From: an uncultured Erysipelotrichaceae bacterium | GTDB taxonomy: Bacteria > Bacillota_I > Bacilli_A > Erysipelotrichales > Erysipelotrichaceae | Length of the DNA stretch: 64,000 nt | NCBI GenBank assembly: GCA_945875435.1 | Contig: CAMCKH010000002.1 | Coordinates: 62,001-126,000 of the forward strand | Direction of reading: 5' to 3' | In this document: positions 53,267 to 61,784 of the stretch, in pieces | Layout: each line of letters begins with the position of its first letter | Numbering within the stretch: position 1 is the first letter of the stretch | Made by a program: the position numbers and the translations under genes | The notes under the pieces: model-generated | Told to the model about the DNA's origin: nothing | Database searches by the model: none | What the model saw: the letters and a program-made list of their open reading frames with translations, nothing else

Positions 53267-53917
53267 TTATAGTTCTAATAATTTTTTGACTTTTTCTTTA
53301 AAATCACCTTTAAATAAATAAGATCCTGATACCAGCCATTCACAACCAGCTTCCTTAACTCTTTTAACAGTTGTATCATTAATACCACCATCTATTTCGA
53401 TTATATAATTATAATTGTACTTATTTTTCAATTCTTTAAGTTCAATAATTTTTTCCAAACTAGATTCAATAAATCCTTGACCACCCAAACCCGGCTCAAC
53501 ACTCATCACTAACACTAAATCAAAATATTTTAATAGATTAGTTATTTTTGAAACAGGTGTGTTTGGTTTAATTGAAATTCCTGCTTTAATATTATTATTT
53601 TTAATTTTATGTGCTAAATCAATAATTTCTGTTTCGCTTTCTAAGGCTTCATAGTGAAATGTTATAATATCAGCTCCAGCATTAATAAAAATATCACTAA
53701 CTTTTTTAGGATTTGTAACCATAATATGAACATCCATTACTAAATTAGTGTAATTTTTAAATGCTTTCATAATATCTGGACCAAATGAAAGATTATTCAC
53801 AAAATGCCCATCCATTACATCAAAATGAATTACCTTACAAGTTTCTTTTATTAAATCTAAATATTTTTTAGTATCACTATAATCTAGCGATAATACAGAG
53901 GGAAGTATTTCTACCAT
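53267..53917 (-). CDS. rpe: Ribulose-phosphate 3-epimerase
   Basis: Pentose phosphate pathway enzyme, 216 residues, TIM barrel. Motifs: PSVLSLDY (about 6-13), HFDVMDGHFV (about 31-40), DVHIMV (about 62-67), MSVEPGLGGQGF (about 136-147) and EIDGGIN (about 170-176). The AAAGGAAAC site precedes the start, which overlaps rsgA by seven bases. The ogt-rsgA-rpe row is a plausible single transcript; rsgA and rpe are neighbours in many Bacillota. Confidence 0.96.
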   Translation of the reverse strand: MVEILPSVLSLDYSDTKKYLDLIKETCKVIHFDVMDGHFVNNLSFGPDIMKAFKNYTNLVMDVHIMVTNPKKVSDIFINAGADIITFHYEALESETEIIDLAHKIKNNNIKAGISIKPNTPVSKITNLLKYFDLVLVMSVEPGLGGQGFIESSLEKIIELKELKNKYNYNYIIEIDGGINDTTVKRVKEAGCEWLVSGSYLFKGDFKEKVKKLLEL

Positions 53918-54756
53918 TTTGTTTCCTTTCTTAGTTTAGTAACTATGTTTTTATATTCTTGATAAAATCCAATGTCTTTATTGTTAAAATATTCTTTAAC
54001 TTTACAATCATTTTCTTCAAAATGTAAACAGTTGCTGTATCTACATTGACCACACTTATTAAATAATGAAATTTTATCTTTTATTTCTAAATAATTAATC
54101 TTTTCAAATTCAATACTGCTAAAACCTGGAGTATCCGCAATCATCCCTTCAAAATACATATACATTTCAAAATGTGTAGTAGTATGTTTTCCTCTAGAAA
54201 GTGCTTTTGAAATTTCCTGAACTTTTAAATTTAATTCAGGGATTAAAAAGTTAAGCAAACTTGATTTACCTACTCCACTTTGACCAGAAAATACAGATAT
54301 TTTATCGGCAAGTTTATTTTTAAGTTCATTAGAAACTTTATTTTTAAAAGTAATATATACATCAATATCTAAATTTTTATATATTTCAATAACCTTAATT
54401 AAATTTCCATCGTCCAAATCTGCTTTAGTGATAATTAAAGACGGTTTAATATTATTAATATTAGCCATTATAATCATTCTATCAACTAATTTATAATCAA
54501 ATTCTGGTTCTTTATAACTCATTAAAATGAAGAAATTATCAATATTCGCAATAGAAGGTCTAATTAATTGATTTTTTCTAGGCAAAACATCAATAATAAT
54601 ACATTTATCATTTTCTAATTTAAAAGTTACATTATCTCCTAAAATAACTTTTTTATTTTTTCTAACATTTCCACTAATAATACTACTATGTTTATTTTTG
54701 TTTTCATCTTCAATCACAAAAATATTAGAATTTACTTTTATCACTTTTCCGATCAT
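53911..54756 (-). CDS. rsgA: Ribosome small-subunit GTPase RsgA
   Basis: Circularly permuted GTPase for late 30S maturation, 281 residues. An N-terminal OB-fold is followed by permuted motifs: ITKADL (G4, about 103-108), then SGQSGVGKSSLLNFL (G1, about 159-173), RGKHTTTH (G2) and ADTPGFSS (G3). A zinc knuckle CGQCRYSNCLHFEENDC (about 239-255) follows. It overlaps ogt upstream by four bases. Confidence 0.96.
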   Translation of the reverse strand: MIGKVIKVNSNIFVIEDENKNKHSSIISGNVRKNKKVILGDNVTFKLENDKCIIIDVLPRKNQLIRPSIANIDNFFILMSYKEPEFDYKLVDRMIIMANINNIKPSLIITKADLDDGNLIKVIEIYKNLDIDVYITFKNKVSNELKNKLADKISVFSGQSGVGKSSLLNFLIPELNLKVQEISKALSRGKHTTTHFEMYMYFEGMIADTPGFSSIEFEKINYLEIKDKISLFNKCGQCRYSNCLHFEENDCKVKEYFNNKDIGFYQEYKNIVTKLRKETKW

Positions 54757-55220
54757 TTATTTAATTTTAACATATTAACGCCTTCTATGTTTAAAAGTTT
54801 TTCTTTCAATAAATTACCCCCTGAAAAATTACCTATTTTACCATTTTTTAAAATCACTCGATGACAAGGTAAAATTATAGGAAGTTTATTTTTACCTATA
54901 AGTGAAGCAATACTTCTAACTGCTTTTTCTTTTTGGTGCATTTCCGCAAACTCTTGATAAGAAATTGTATTTCCATAAGGTATTTGTAGCAGTTTAGCAT
55001 AAAAATCATCAATCTTAAAAATACTAAGGTCAAATTCTCTAATTTCCCTGGTTAAATAATGTTTAATCATTGAAAAGCATTTTTTTATTAATTCTGTTTC
55101 TTTTAAAATGAAATCAAAATCAATCTTTTGGTTTTCAAAAAAAATGTTTGTAATCAACCCTTCGCTTTCAATTATTGTGAGTAAACCAATCGTACTAAAA
55201 TACCTAAATCCATATTTCAT
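54753..55220 (-). CDS. ogt: Methylated-DNA-protein cysteine methyltransferase
   Basis: Repairs O6-alkylguanine in DNA by suicide alkyl transfer. The 155-residue protein has the DNA-binding YGNTISYQEFA segment (about 78-88), the catalytic ILPCHRVI (Cys near 117) and GNFSGG (about 131-136). The ATG is six bases after TATAAT, so the mRNA is likely leaderless. It is first in an apparent ogt-rsgA-rpe unit. Confidence 0.93.
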   Translation of the reverse strand: MKYGFRYFSTIGLLTIIESEGLITNIFFENQKIDFDFILKETELIKKCFSMIKHYLTREIREFDLSIFKIDDFYAKLLQIPYGNTISYQEFAEMHQKEKAVRSIASLIGKNKLPIILPCHRVILKNGKIGNFSGGNLLKEKLLNIEGVNMLKLNK

Positions 55221-55226
55221 ATTAAA

Positions 55227-55232
55227 ATTATA
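55227..55232 (-). promoter_or_regulatory. -10 box directly before ogt (leaderless type)
   Basis: Minus-strand TATAAT, TTTAAT, ATG at 55220, immediately downstream of the malQ terminator. Confidence 0.6.
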
Positions 55233-55257
55233 ACAAAAAGCGTAAATATATTACGCT
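55233..55257 (-). terminator. Terminator of the mal operon after malQ
   Basis: AGCGTAA / TTACGCT hairpin with a TTTTTG tail on the minus strand. It overlaps the malQ stop and abuts the ogt -10 box. Confidence 0.7.
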
Positions 55258-56692
55258 ATCTGTTGTATTTTATAATTGATTTTTTTAATATAGGAAGCAT
55301 TTCTTTAAAACTTTGGAAATCATTTAATTTCCAAGTCCAATTCAATTCCCCTAAAGTTCCAGGAGTATTTAATCTAGCATTATCATCAAGAGATAAAATG
55401 TCGTAGAGTGGAATAATAGCAATTTCAGCGTTACTATTCAAAGTATAATCTACAAAATTTAATACTACATTTTCTTGATTATAATTATTTTTGATGAAAA
55501 ACTCATTAATTTCTAATTGTTTTTCAAGATCTAAACCAGCATACCAACTATAAATTGTTTGGTTATCGTGAGTTCCCGTATAAATAACTAGATTCTCAAT
55601 ATCTTCTTCATCATTTAAAGGATCAAATGTGAATTGTACAATTCTCATACCTTTAAACTTATAGTGATCTCGTAAAATTAAAACCTCAGGTCTTAAATCA
55701 CCTAAATCTTCCGCAATTATCTTTATATCTGGATGAATGCTGAAAAGTTTATCAAATAATTTATAACCCGGAGCTTCAAGCCAAACTCCATCTATTGCGG
55801 TAGGACAAGAAGATTCTATTCTCCAATAAGTATCAAAAGCTCTAAAATGATCTATTCTGATAATATCAAATAAATTTTTATTATACCCTAATCTATTTAA
55901 CCAAAAACTGAAATCATTTTTTTCAATATATTCCCAATCGTAAATTGGATTACCCCATCTTTGTCCGGTTTTTGAAAAATAATCAGGAGGTACACCCGCA
56001 ATAAATATCGGTCTTCCATCATCATCTAATAAGAATGATTTTTGGTTAGTCCACACATCATCACTATCAATACCGACATAAAAGGGAATATCACCCATCA
56101 CCTCAACACCTTTGGCATTAGCATATTTTTTTAATTTTAACCACTGTTTATATAAATTGTATTGGATGAACATTTCGTAATTGATTTTATCTTGAAAATT
56201 ACTTAAATCTAATTCTTGATTTAAAATCCAATCTTTGTGAGATTTTTCCCACTCATTCCAACATTTTAAATTATTTTCTTTTTTTAAGGTTAAAAATACC
56301 GCATATTTATAAACCCAATCCATTTTAATAAATTGGAAATAATCTTCTGATGCTTTAAACTTATTGAAAGCCTCTTTTAAATAAAATTCTTTATATTTTC
56401 TAACTCTGTCATAATCAATTCTATCGCTATCAAAGTAAGGATCTGTTGATAAAATCAAACCCTCTTCTTTCAAAAAATCTAACGATAAATAAATTTCATC
56501 CATTGCATAACTAGAATATGCTTGGTACGGAGAAGATCCGTAACCCAGTGGATTTAATGGTAAAATTTGCCATATTTTAAAACCACTTTCTGATATTAAA
56601 TCCACAAATTCATAGCTGCTGCTACCAAAATCTCCAACTCCATATTTTGATGGAAGTGAGGCGATTGGCATTAATATTCCTGCTTTTCTCAT
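55256..56692 (-). CDS. malQ: 4-alpha-glucanotransferase (amylomaltase), GH77
   Basis: Disproportionates maltodextrins in the cytoplasm. The 478 residues fit the family. MRKAGILMPIASLPSKYGVGDFG at the N-terminus is typical, as are PLGYGSSPYQAYSSYA (about 44-59), GDIPFYVGIDSDDVW (about 198-212), RIDHFRAFDTYWRI (nucleophile region, about 277-290), IAEDLG (acid/base, about 323-328) and TGTHDNQT (about 370-377). It overlaps the alpha-amylase gene by four bases. Confidence 0.95.
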   Translation of the reverse strand: MRKAGILMPIASLPSKYGVGDFGSSSYEFVDLISESGFKIWQILPLNPLGYGSSPYQAYSSYAMDEIYLSLDFLKEEGLILSTDPYFDSDRIDYDRVRKYKEFYLKEAFNKFKASEDYFQFIKMDWVYKYAVFLTLKKENNLKCWNEWEKSHKDWILNQELDLSNFQDKINYEMFIQYNLYKQWLKLKKYANAKGVEVMGDIPFYVGIDSDDVWTNQKSFLLDDDGRPIFIAGVPPDYFSKTGQRWGNPIYDWEYIEKNDFSFWLNRLGYNKNLFDIIRIDHFRAFDTYWRIESSCPTAIDGVWLEAPGYKLFDKLFSIHPDIKIIAEDLGDLRPEVLILRDHYKFKGMRIVQFTFDPLNDEEDIENLVIYTGTHDNQTIYSWYAGLDLEKQLEINEFFIKNNYNQENVVLNFVDYTLNSNAEIAIIPLYDILSLDDNARLNTPGTLGELNWTWKLNDFQSFKEMLPILKKSIIKYNR

Positions 56693-58185
56693 TTATTACT
56701 CCTGCTTAAAACAATACTAGAGTAAGGTTGAATCTCTAATTCACCATTTTTAAGTGATGAAGCTGTATTGTTTATTTTTTCTACAATATAATAATTTTCA
56801 ATTTCTTCTTTAATAATCTTATCTGATAAATTATGAACAATTAGTATTTCATCATCATTATTTTTAAAAGAAATTCCTGTAAGTTCTTTATTTTTAAATT
56901 CATAACTTGTAACCACACTATCAGTGAAAATGTGATATTTATTTCTAATATTCACCAAATTACGATAATGATTTAAAAGTGAACTTTTATCCTTATCTTG
57001 ACTTATAAAATCAAGGCTATCATCTTTAACATAATCAGCATTTAAAGGACTTTTAGCTTGATATTTATCATTCCATTTGAATGCTAGTCTTTTATTTTCA
57101 TCTCTCCCAGAACCTTTCATCCCTAGCTCTTCTCCATAGTATATAAAAGGTTTATCTGGACTTAAAAGATAGATACTTGCAGCTACTTTTCTAACATCAT
57201 CATTAAAGAAATAACCGCTACTTCTACCTTGATCGTGATTTGAAAGAAAAATACTGTTAATAGCTTTTTCATTAATATTTTTAATGCTTTGGTGTTTTTT
57301 AACTAAATAATTACTTAATAAATCACCACTAGAAGTTCTGATATAAGTTGCGATTTTACCAGTTGAATCGCTGCTTTCAAAATCAAAGAAGCTATCAACA
57401 CCACTACGATAATGATCAATAACTACATTAGGACTATTCCAAACTTCTCCCACTATAAAGCTATTTTCATTAATACTTTTTACATAATCGTTCAATTCTT
57501 TCAATAATTTGTTGTTTTCGCTAATATTACCATTGAAATAATGATACACTGCATCTAATCTAAAACCAGAAACACCTAAATCTAAATAATATTTAATAAT
57601 ATTTTTAATTTCAGCAATAACTTCTGGATTATGTAAATTCAAATCAGGCATCCCTTCATAAAATCTAGCTTCATAATAAATATCATTACTGATTTTAGCA
57701 TAACCATTTTCAAATTTATCAACAAAATTATAATAAGAACATTCTTTAACTTCTTGACATTTGTTGTTAAGTTTAGCTTGTTTTGCCTTAATAAACCAAG
57801 GATGTTTGCTGGAAGTATGATTTATTACCAAATCTATAATGATATCAATATCTTTATTTTTAGCTGATTTAATTAGATTTTTAAAATCCTCATTACTTCC
57901 ATATTGCTTATCTATTTGATAATAATCTATAACATCATATTTATGATAGCTATCGCTAGTATTTATCGGCATCAACCAAATACCTTTTACACCTAAATCA
58001 TCTAAATAAGGCAGTTTATCAATAATACCGTTAATATCTCCGACACCATCTTGATTGCTATCCGCAAAACTTCCAATAAATATTTCATAATAAACATCAT
58101 TTTTACTAACTTTATTTGAACATCCACTAATTAATAAAATGAATATTAAAATGAAAATTATTTTAAATCTAACCTTTAGCACCAC
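56689..58185 (-). CDS. Secreted lipoprotein alpha-amylase (GH13)
   Basis: Extracellular starch- or maltodextrin-cleaving enzyme, about 498 residues. The N-terminus is a lipoprotein signal: basic VRFK, a hydrophobic core and LISGC (lipidated Cys near residue 22). GH13 regions: DLVINHTSSKHPWF (about 115-128), GFRLDAVYHY (nucleophile, about 206-215), IVGEVWN (acid/base, about 238-244) and FLSNHDQGR (about 307-315). The start is uncertain: GTG 58185 lacks a good ribosome-binding site and overlaps malG by 17 bases. It would supply dextrins to MalEFG and is a substrate of Lgt. Confidence 0.92.
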   Translation of the reverse strand: MVLKVRFKIIFILIFILLISGCSNKVSKNDVYYEIFIGSFADSNQDGVGDINGIIDKLPYLDDLGVKGIWLMPINTSDSYHKYDVIDYYQIDKQYGSNEDFKNLIKSAKNKDIDIIIDLVINHTSSKHPWFIKAKQAKLNNKCQEVKECSYYNFVDKFENGYAKISNDIYYEARFYEGMPDLNLHNPEVIAEIKNIIKYYLDLGVSGFRLDAVYHYFNGNISENNKLLKELNDYVKSINENSFIVGEVWNSPNVVIDHYRSGVDSFFDFESSDSTGKIATYIRTSSGDLLSNYLVKKHQSIKNINEKAINSIFLSNHDQGRSSGYFFNDDVRKVAASIYLLSPDKPFIYYGEELGMKGSGRDENKRLAFKWNDKYQAKSPLNADYVKDDSLDFISQDKDKSSLLNHYRNLVNIRNKYHIFTDSVVTSYEFKNKELTGISFKNNDDEILIVHNLSDKIIKEEIENYYIVEKINNTASSLKNGELEIQPYSSIVLSRSNK

Positions 58186-59023
58186 CAGAAGTTACCCCAC
58201 TCACATAATATTTTTGCATATTTATAAACAGAATAGTGATAGGTACTGCAATTAAAACTGCACCAGCACAAAATTGTGTAAAGTATGCTTGAATATTTTC
58301 TCTACTTAACATTTGATACAAACCTAAGGCAACTGTATAATTTTGATAATTATCTTTCATAATTACTGATACAAAGATAAAATCCATCCAAGGAGCTAAA
58401 AAACTGGTCAAAATAGTATAGATAACTACTGGTTTTGACATCGGTAAGATTATCTTCCAAAATACTTGATTTTTATTAGCTCCATCAAGCATTGCGGCTT
58501 CATCTATTGAATAAGGTACAGTATCAAAAAAACCTTTCGCAATATAATACCCCATGGCAGCACCACCAGAATAAACCAAAATAAGTGCTAATAAACTTTG
58601 AGTTAAGCCAACTGCTTTTAAAATGTGATAAATCGCAATCATTGACATAAAACCAGGGAACATTCCCAAAATCAAAATAACATTCATCATTGGTTTACGC
58701 ATTTTAAATCTTAATCTTGAGAAAGCGTAAGCCGTTAATAAAACTAAAATTGTAGTGATAATACAAGCTGCAATCGCAACCAATAAAGTGTTTAAAAACC
58801 ATCTTGGAAAATTAAATAATTTAGTTTCTGTAAATAATTTAATATAATTATCTAAAGTCCAAGTTTTAGGAATGATATAACTAGTAAAAGCACCTGGTTC
58901 TTTTCTAAAAGATTGCATTATAAGCCAAGCAACAGGGAAAAGCCAAACAACACTCATAAATGAAAGAATGCTATAAATTATGGTATTAATTATCTTATTT
59001 TTAAATTTAACACTTTTAATCAT
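58169..59023 (-). CDS. malG: Maltodextrin ABC transporter permease MalG
   Basis: Inner permease subunit, 284 residues with six hydrophobic helices. The EAA loop for the ATPase is EAAMLDGANKNQVFWKIILPMSKP (about 178-201; key EAA...G). It overlaps malF by four bases and the amylase gene by 17. The C-terminus VTSGGAKG matches MalG-type proteins. Confidence 0.95.
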   Translation of the reverse strand: MIKSVKFKNKIINTIIYSILSFMSVVWLFPVAWLIMQSFRKEPGAFTSYIIPKTWTLDNYIKLFTETKLFNFPRWFLNTLLVAIAACIITTILVLLTAYAFSRLRFKMRKPMMNVILILGMFPGFMSMIAIYHILKAVGLTQSLLALILVYSGGAAMGYYIAKGFFDTVPYSIDEAAMLDGANKNQVFWKIILPMSKPVVIYTILTSFLAPWMDFIFVSVIMKDNYQNYTVALGLYQMLSRENIQAYFTQFCAGAVLIAVPITILFINMQKYYVSGVTSGGAKG

Positions 59024-60426
59024 GAGAATGTATCCTCCTCTTTAACTGCACTTGTCATATTATAACTTATCAATGAGAAAGTAGCTAAAATCACAAAAAT
59101 TATGATTCCTATAGTACTCGCAAGTGCATAATTTTGAGCTTCGGTAGTTAATTTATAAAGCCAAGTTACTAATAAATCAGTTTCTCCTGCTTGATATAAA
59201 TTAAGAGATTTAGGTCCTCCTCCAGTAAGTAAGTAAATAACATTAAAATTGTTTATATTTCCTACAAATTGAGTTATCAAATAAGGAGTTGTAACATGGA
59301 GCATATATGGTAGTGTTATAGAAAAGAATTGTTTTACACTATTAGCACCATCAATCTTACTAGCTTCATATAAATCTTTAGGAATATTCATTAAAATACC
59401 ACTGCTAATAAGCATTGAATAAGGAATACCTACCCAAAGGTTTACAATAATAACCACAACTTTCGCAACATCCGCATCTGATAAAAAAGGAATAAATGTT
59501 TTTATAAAATTAAAATTAATTAATAAATTGTTTAATGCACCATTATCTGCAAGTAATTTTGACATCAAAAGAAGTGATACAAATTGCGGAACTGCGATTG
59601 TAGTTACAAAAATAGTACGCCACATCTTCTTTAATTTAATGCCTTGTTTATTAATCATAATTGCTAACAAAATACCTAAAACATAGTTTAATGATGTTGC
59701 AAAAAATGCCCATATTATTGTCCAAACTAATAAACGCATAAAGGTTTTAGACCACAAAGGATTTGAAACTAAAACGCTTGAAAAATTAGTTAAACCTACC
59801 CAAGTAAATAATTTTCCTGGAGGCTGATGATTGCCATCGAAATTAGTGAATGCCATTAAAATCATAAAAATAAGTGGCATAATAGTGAAGGCAAAAGTTA
59901 AAATTGTTGGAATCGATAAAATAGTAATGTGATACTTACTATCTAAAAGATCATCAAGTTCTTCTTTAAAAGATTTAATTTTAATATTATTTTTGATATT
60001 TATTTCATTTTGATAAGCGTTTTTAACACTTCCAAAATAAACTAGAAAAAAAGCTACACTAATAAACACAGTTGTAACGCCAAAAAGCAGCAACAACATT
60101 GAATTATCGCCCAATTGAATACGGTATATCTGTGCTGTAGCATCCCATACCTCTCCTTGTTCTTTAACACCTAGAGTTGTAAGCATTTGTAGATAATAAA
60201 ACCCTTTAGTAAACATATAGAAAAGATATGAAAGTTGTACAGTTAAAAATATTATCCCCTTAACAACTTGTTTTCGCATAACACACCCAAAACCCATTAC
60301 AAAATAAGAAATTTTGGTTATGCTGTCACCTTTTATAAAATTACTAAAATAATTTTTAAAACCATTAATTATTGATACAAAGAAAGATGATATTGTTTTT
60401 ATTATTATATTAAATATTTTTTTCAT
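59020..60426 (-). CDS. malF: Maltodextrin ABC transporter permease MalF
   Basis: Permease subunit, about 468 residues. Start ATG 60426 (MKKIFNIIIK) has AAAGG five to six bases upstream; an in-frame start at 60462 would begin inside a hairpin. The N-terminal 190 residues hold three helices and a soluble loop, typical of Gram-positive MalF. The permease core has the EAA loop YEASKIDGANSVKQFFSITLP (about 362-382). GGGPKSLN (about 413-420) is a further family motif. Confidence 0.94.
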   Translation of the reverse strand: MKKIFNIIIKTISSFFVSIINGFKNYFSNFIKGDSITKISYFVMGFGCVMRKQVVKGIIFLTVQLSYLFYMFTKGFYYLQMLTTLGVKEQGEVWDATAQIYRIQLGDNSMLLLLFGVTTVFISVAFFLVYFGSVKNAYQNEINIKNNIKIKSFKEELDDLLDSKYHITILSIPTILTFAFTIMPLIFMILMAFTNFDGNHQPPGKLFTWVGLTNFSSVLVSNPLWSKTFMRLLVWTIIWAFFATSLNYVLGILLAIMINKQGIKLKKMWRTIFVTTIAVPQFVSLLLMSKLLADNGALNNLLINFNFIKTFIPFLSDADVAKVVVIIVNLWVGIPYSMLISSGILMNIPKDLYEASKIDGANSVKQFFSITLPYMLHVTTPYLITQFVGNINNFNVIYLLTGGGPKSLNLYQAGETDLLVTWLYKLTTEAQNYALASTIGIIIFVILATFSLISYNMTSAVKEEDTFS

Positions 60427-60441
60427 ATTGCACCTTTTATT

Positions 60442-60475
60442 AAAAATAGGGATGTTTTTCATCCCTATTTTGTTT
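60442..60475 (-). terminator. Intercistronic hairpin between malE and malF
   Basis: AAAATAGGGATG / CATCCCTATTTT stem with a T-run in the minus-strand direction. It probably lets only part of the transcripts continue into malF, giving more binding protein than permease. Confidence 0.75.
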
Positions 60476-60483
60476 TATTTATT

Positions 60484-61701
60484 TTATTGAGCTGCTGAGA
60501 TTTGAGCAACCATTTCATCTAATAATTCTTTAACTGTCTTGCTGTAATCTTTTGCTTCTAAAGTAGCACCGAATGCTTCAGCAGGTCCCCAGTATGTTCC
60601 TAATACATCGTTTTGTAAAGTAGCGTATTGAGATTGTGCTATTAAAGCTGAAAGAGCTACGTTTCCTGCTACTGCTGGAGAAGCAGCTGCATTAGTATTA
60701 CTTGGTCCATAACCTTTAGTTTCAAAACGAAGTGTTTGATTTGCTTCGTTTGTTAAGAAGTCAGCTAAATCCATTGCTTCAACAGGGAATTTTGTTTGTG
60801 AATTAACACCAATCAATTTGTATCCAGCAAATGAAGATAATTGTACTTGTCCACTTGGAGTAGTGTAAGTTGGAAGTTTAGCAGCAGCGTATCTATCTCC
60901 TAAAGCTTCTTGAATAGCCTTAGCATTCCAAGTTCCAGAAACACCAGCTGCGATTGAGCCATCTGTAATTCCAGCAACTAAAACGCTGTCATCACCTGTT
61001 AAGAACGCATTAGAAGCTGTAAATGCTTTAATAGCTTCACCTGCTTCAACACCTTTTTCATTATTGAAATCAGTGAATTGAGTTCCATCAGGATTAATAC
61101 TTAAAGTACCACCATTTCCTAAGAAGAATGAAGCGATGTACCAACCATTTGAAATATCCATGAATACTTTTTTGTTTGCAGCATCAGCTTTCGCAAGCAT
61201 TGTATCTAATGAAGCAACATCTTCAGCAGTAAATACTGATGAATCATAATACATAAAGTAACCATTGTCTGCTGTCATTGGATATGCATATAATTGTCCA
61301 TCTCTAGTTGCAGCACTTACTGAACCAGCACTATTTCTAGCTTGGATATCTTCAGCATTTCTAGTTACTTTATATAAAGCACCTACTTTTACTAAATCTA
61401 TCAATTGGTCATTCGCAAAAGCGAATACGTCAGCTGCAGCTGAAGGATCTTCTAAATATTTAGTTTTTGCATCTGGTTCGCCAACTACTGATAATGTAAT
61501 ATCCCATTTCTTATCAGGATTTGCAGCGATAAACGCATCAACCATTTTTTGTGTCATTTCTTGGTCATCTTGAGAAGCCCAAACTTTTAATGACACTGTA
61601 TCTGTTGTTTCAGTAGTAGCAGTAGTAGCTGTATCTTCTTTTTTAGTACATCCACTAAGAACCATTAATGAAACTAATAGTAAGACTAAAATCTTTTTCA
61701 T
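60484..61701 (-). CDS. malE: Maltodextrin-binding lipoprotein MalE
   Basis: Solute-binding protein of the ABC importer, about 405 residues. Start ATG 61701 (MKKILVLLLVSLMVLSGC) gives a lipoprotein signal with lipidated Cys at 18; an in-frame start at 61740 would put charged residues before the signal. AGAAAGGA lies upstream. The mature part has LKVWASQDDQEMTQKMVDAF (about 35-54) and other family-1 binding-protein features such as AYPMTADNGYFMYYD (about 135-149). Its base and codon usage is less AT-rich (many GCA/GCT/GCG Ala codons), as expected for a highly expressed gene. Confidence 0.95.
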   Translation of the reverse strand: MKKILVLLLVSLMVLSGCTKKEDTATTATTETTDTVSLKVWASQDDQEMTQKMVDAFIAANPDKKWDITLSVVGEPDAKTKYLEDPSAAADVFAFANDQLIDLVKVGALYKVTRNAEDIQARNSAGSVSAATRDGQLYAYPMTADNGYFMYYDSSVFTAEDVASLDTMLAKADAANKKVFMDISNGWYIASFFLGNGGTLSINPDGTQFTDFNNEKGVEAGEAIKAFTASNAFLTGDDSVLVAGITDGSIAAGVSGTWNAKAIQEALGDRYAAAKLPTYTTPSGQVQLSSFAGYKLIGVNSQTKFPVEAMDLADFLTNEANQTLRFETKGYGPSNTNAAASPAVAGNVALSALIAQSQYATLQNDVLGTYWGPAEAFGATLEAKDYSKTVKELLDEMVAQISAAQ

Positions 61702-61714
61702 TTTTTTCCTTTCT

Positions 61715-61732
61715 GAAAACGAAATCGTTTTC
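61715..61732. promoter_or_regulatory. LacI-family operator before malE
   Basis: GAAAACGAAATCGTTTTC: two perfect eight-base arms (GAAAACGA/TCGTTTTC) around AA. It lies 13 bp downstream of the malE -10 box, between the promoter and the ribosome-binding site. The probable ligand is the LacI-type regulator encoded at 63499; CcpA is an alternative. Confidence 0.75.
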
Positions 61733-61744
61733 CTTAACACTTAT

Positions 61745-61773
61745 ATATTATTACTTTATTTTTATTTTGTAAA
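61745..61773 (-). promoter_or_regulatory. Promoter of the malEFG operon
   Basis: Minus-strand TTTACA (61773-61768), 17 bp, TAATAT (61750-61745), upstream of the operator. Confidence 0.7.
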
Positions 61774-61784
61774 GGCTTTTATTT

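Noticed and set aside
60427-60462. Upstream start for malF
   Set aside because: It lies in the malE-malF hairpin and lacks a ribosome-binding site; ATG 60426 has one.
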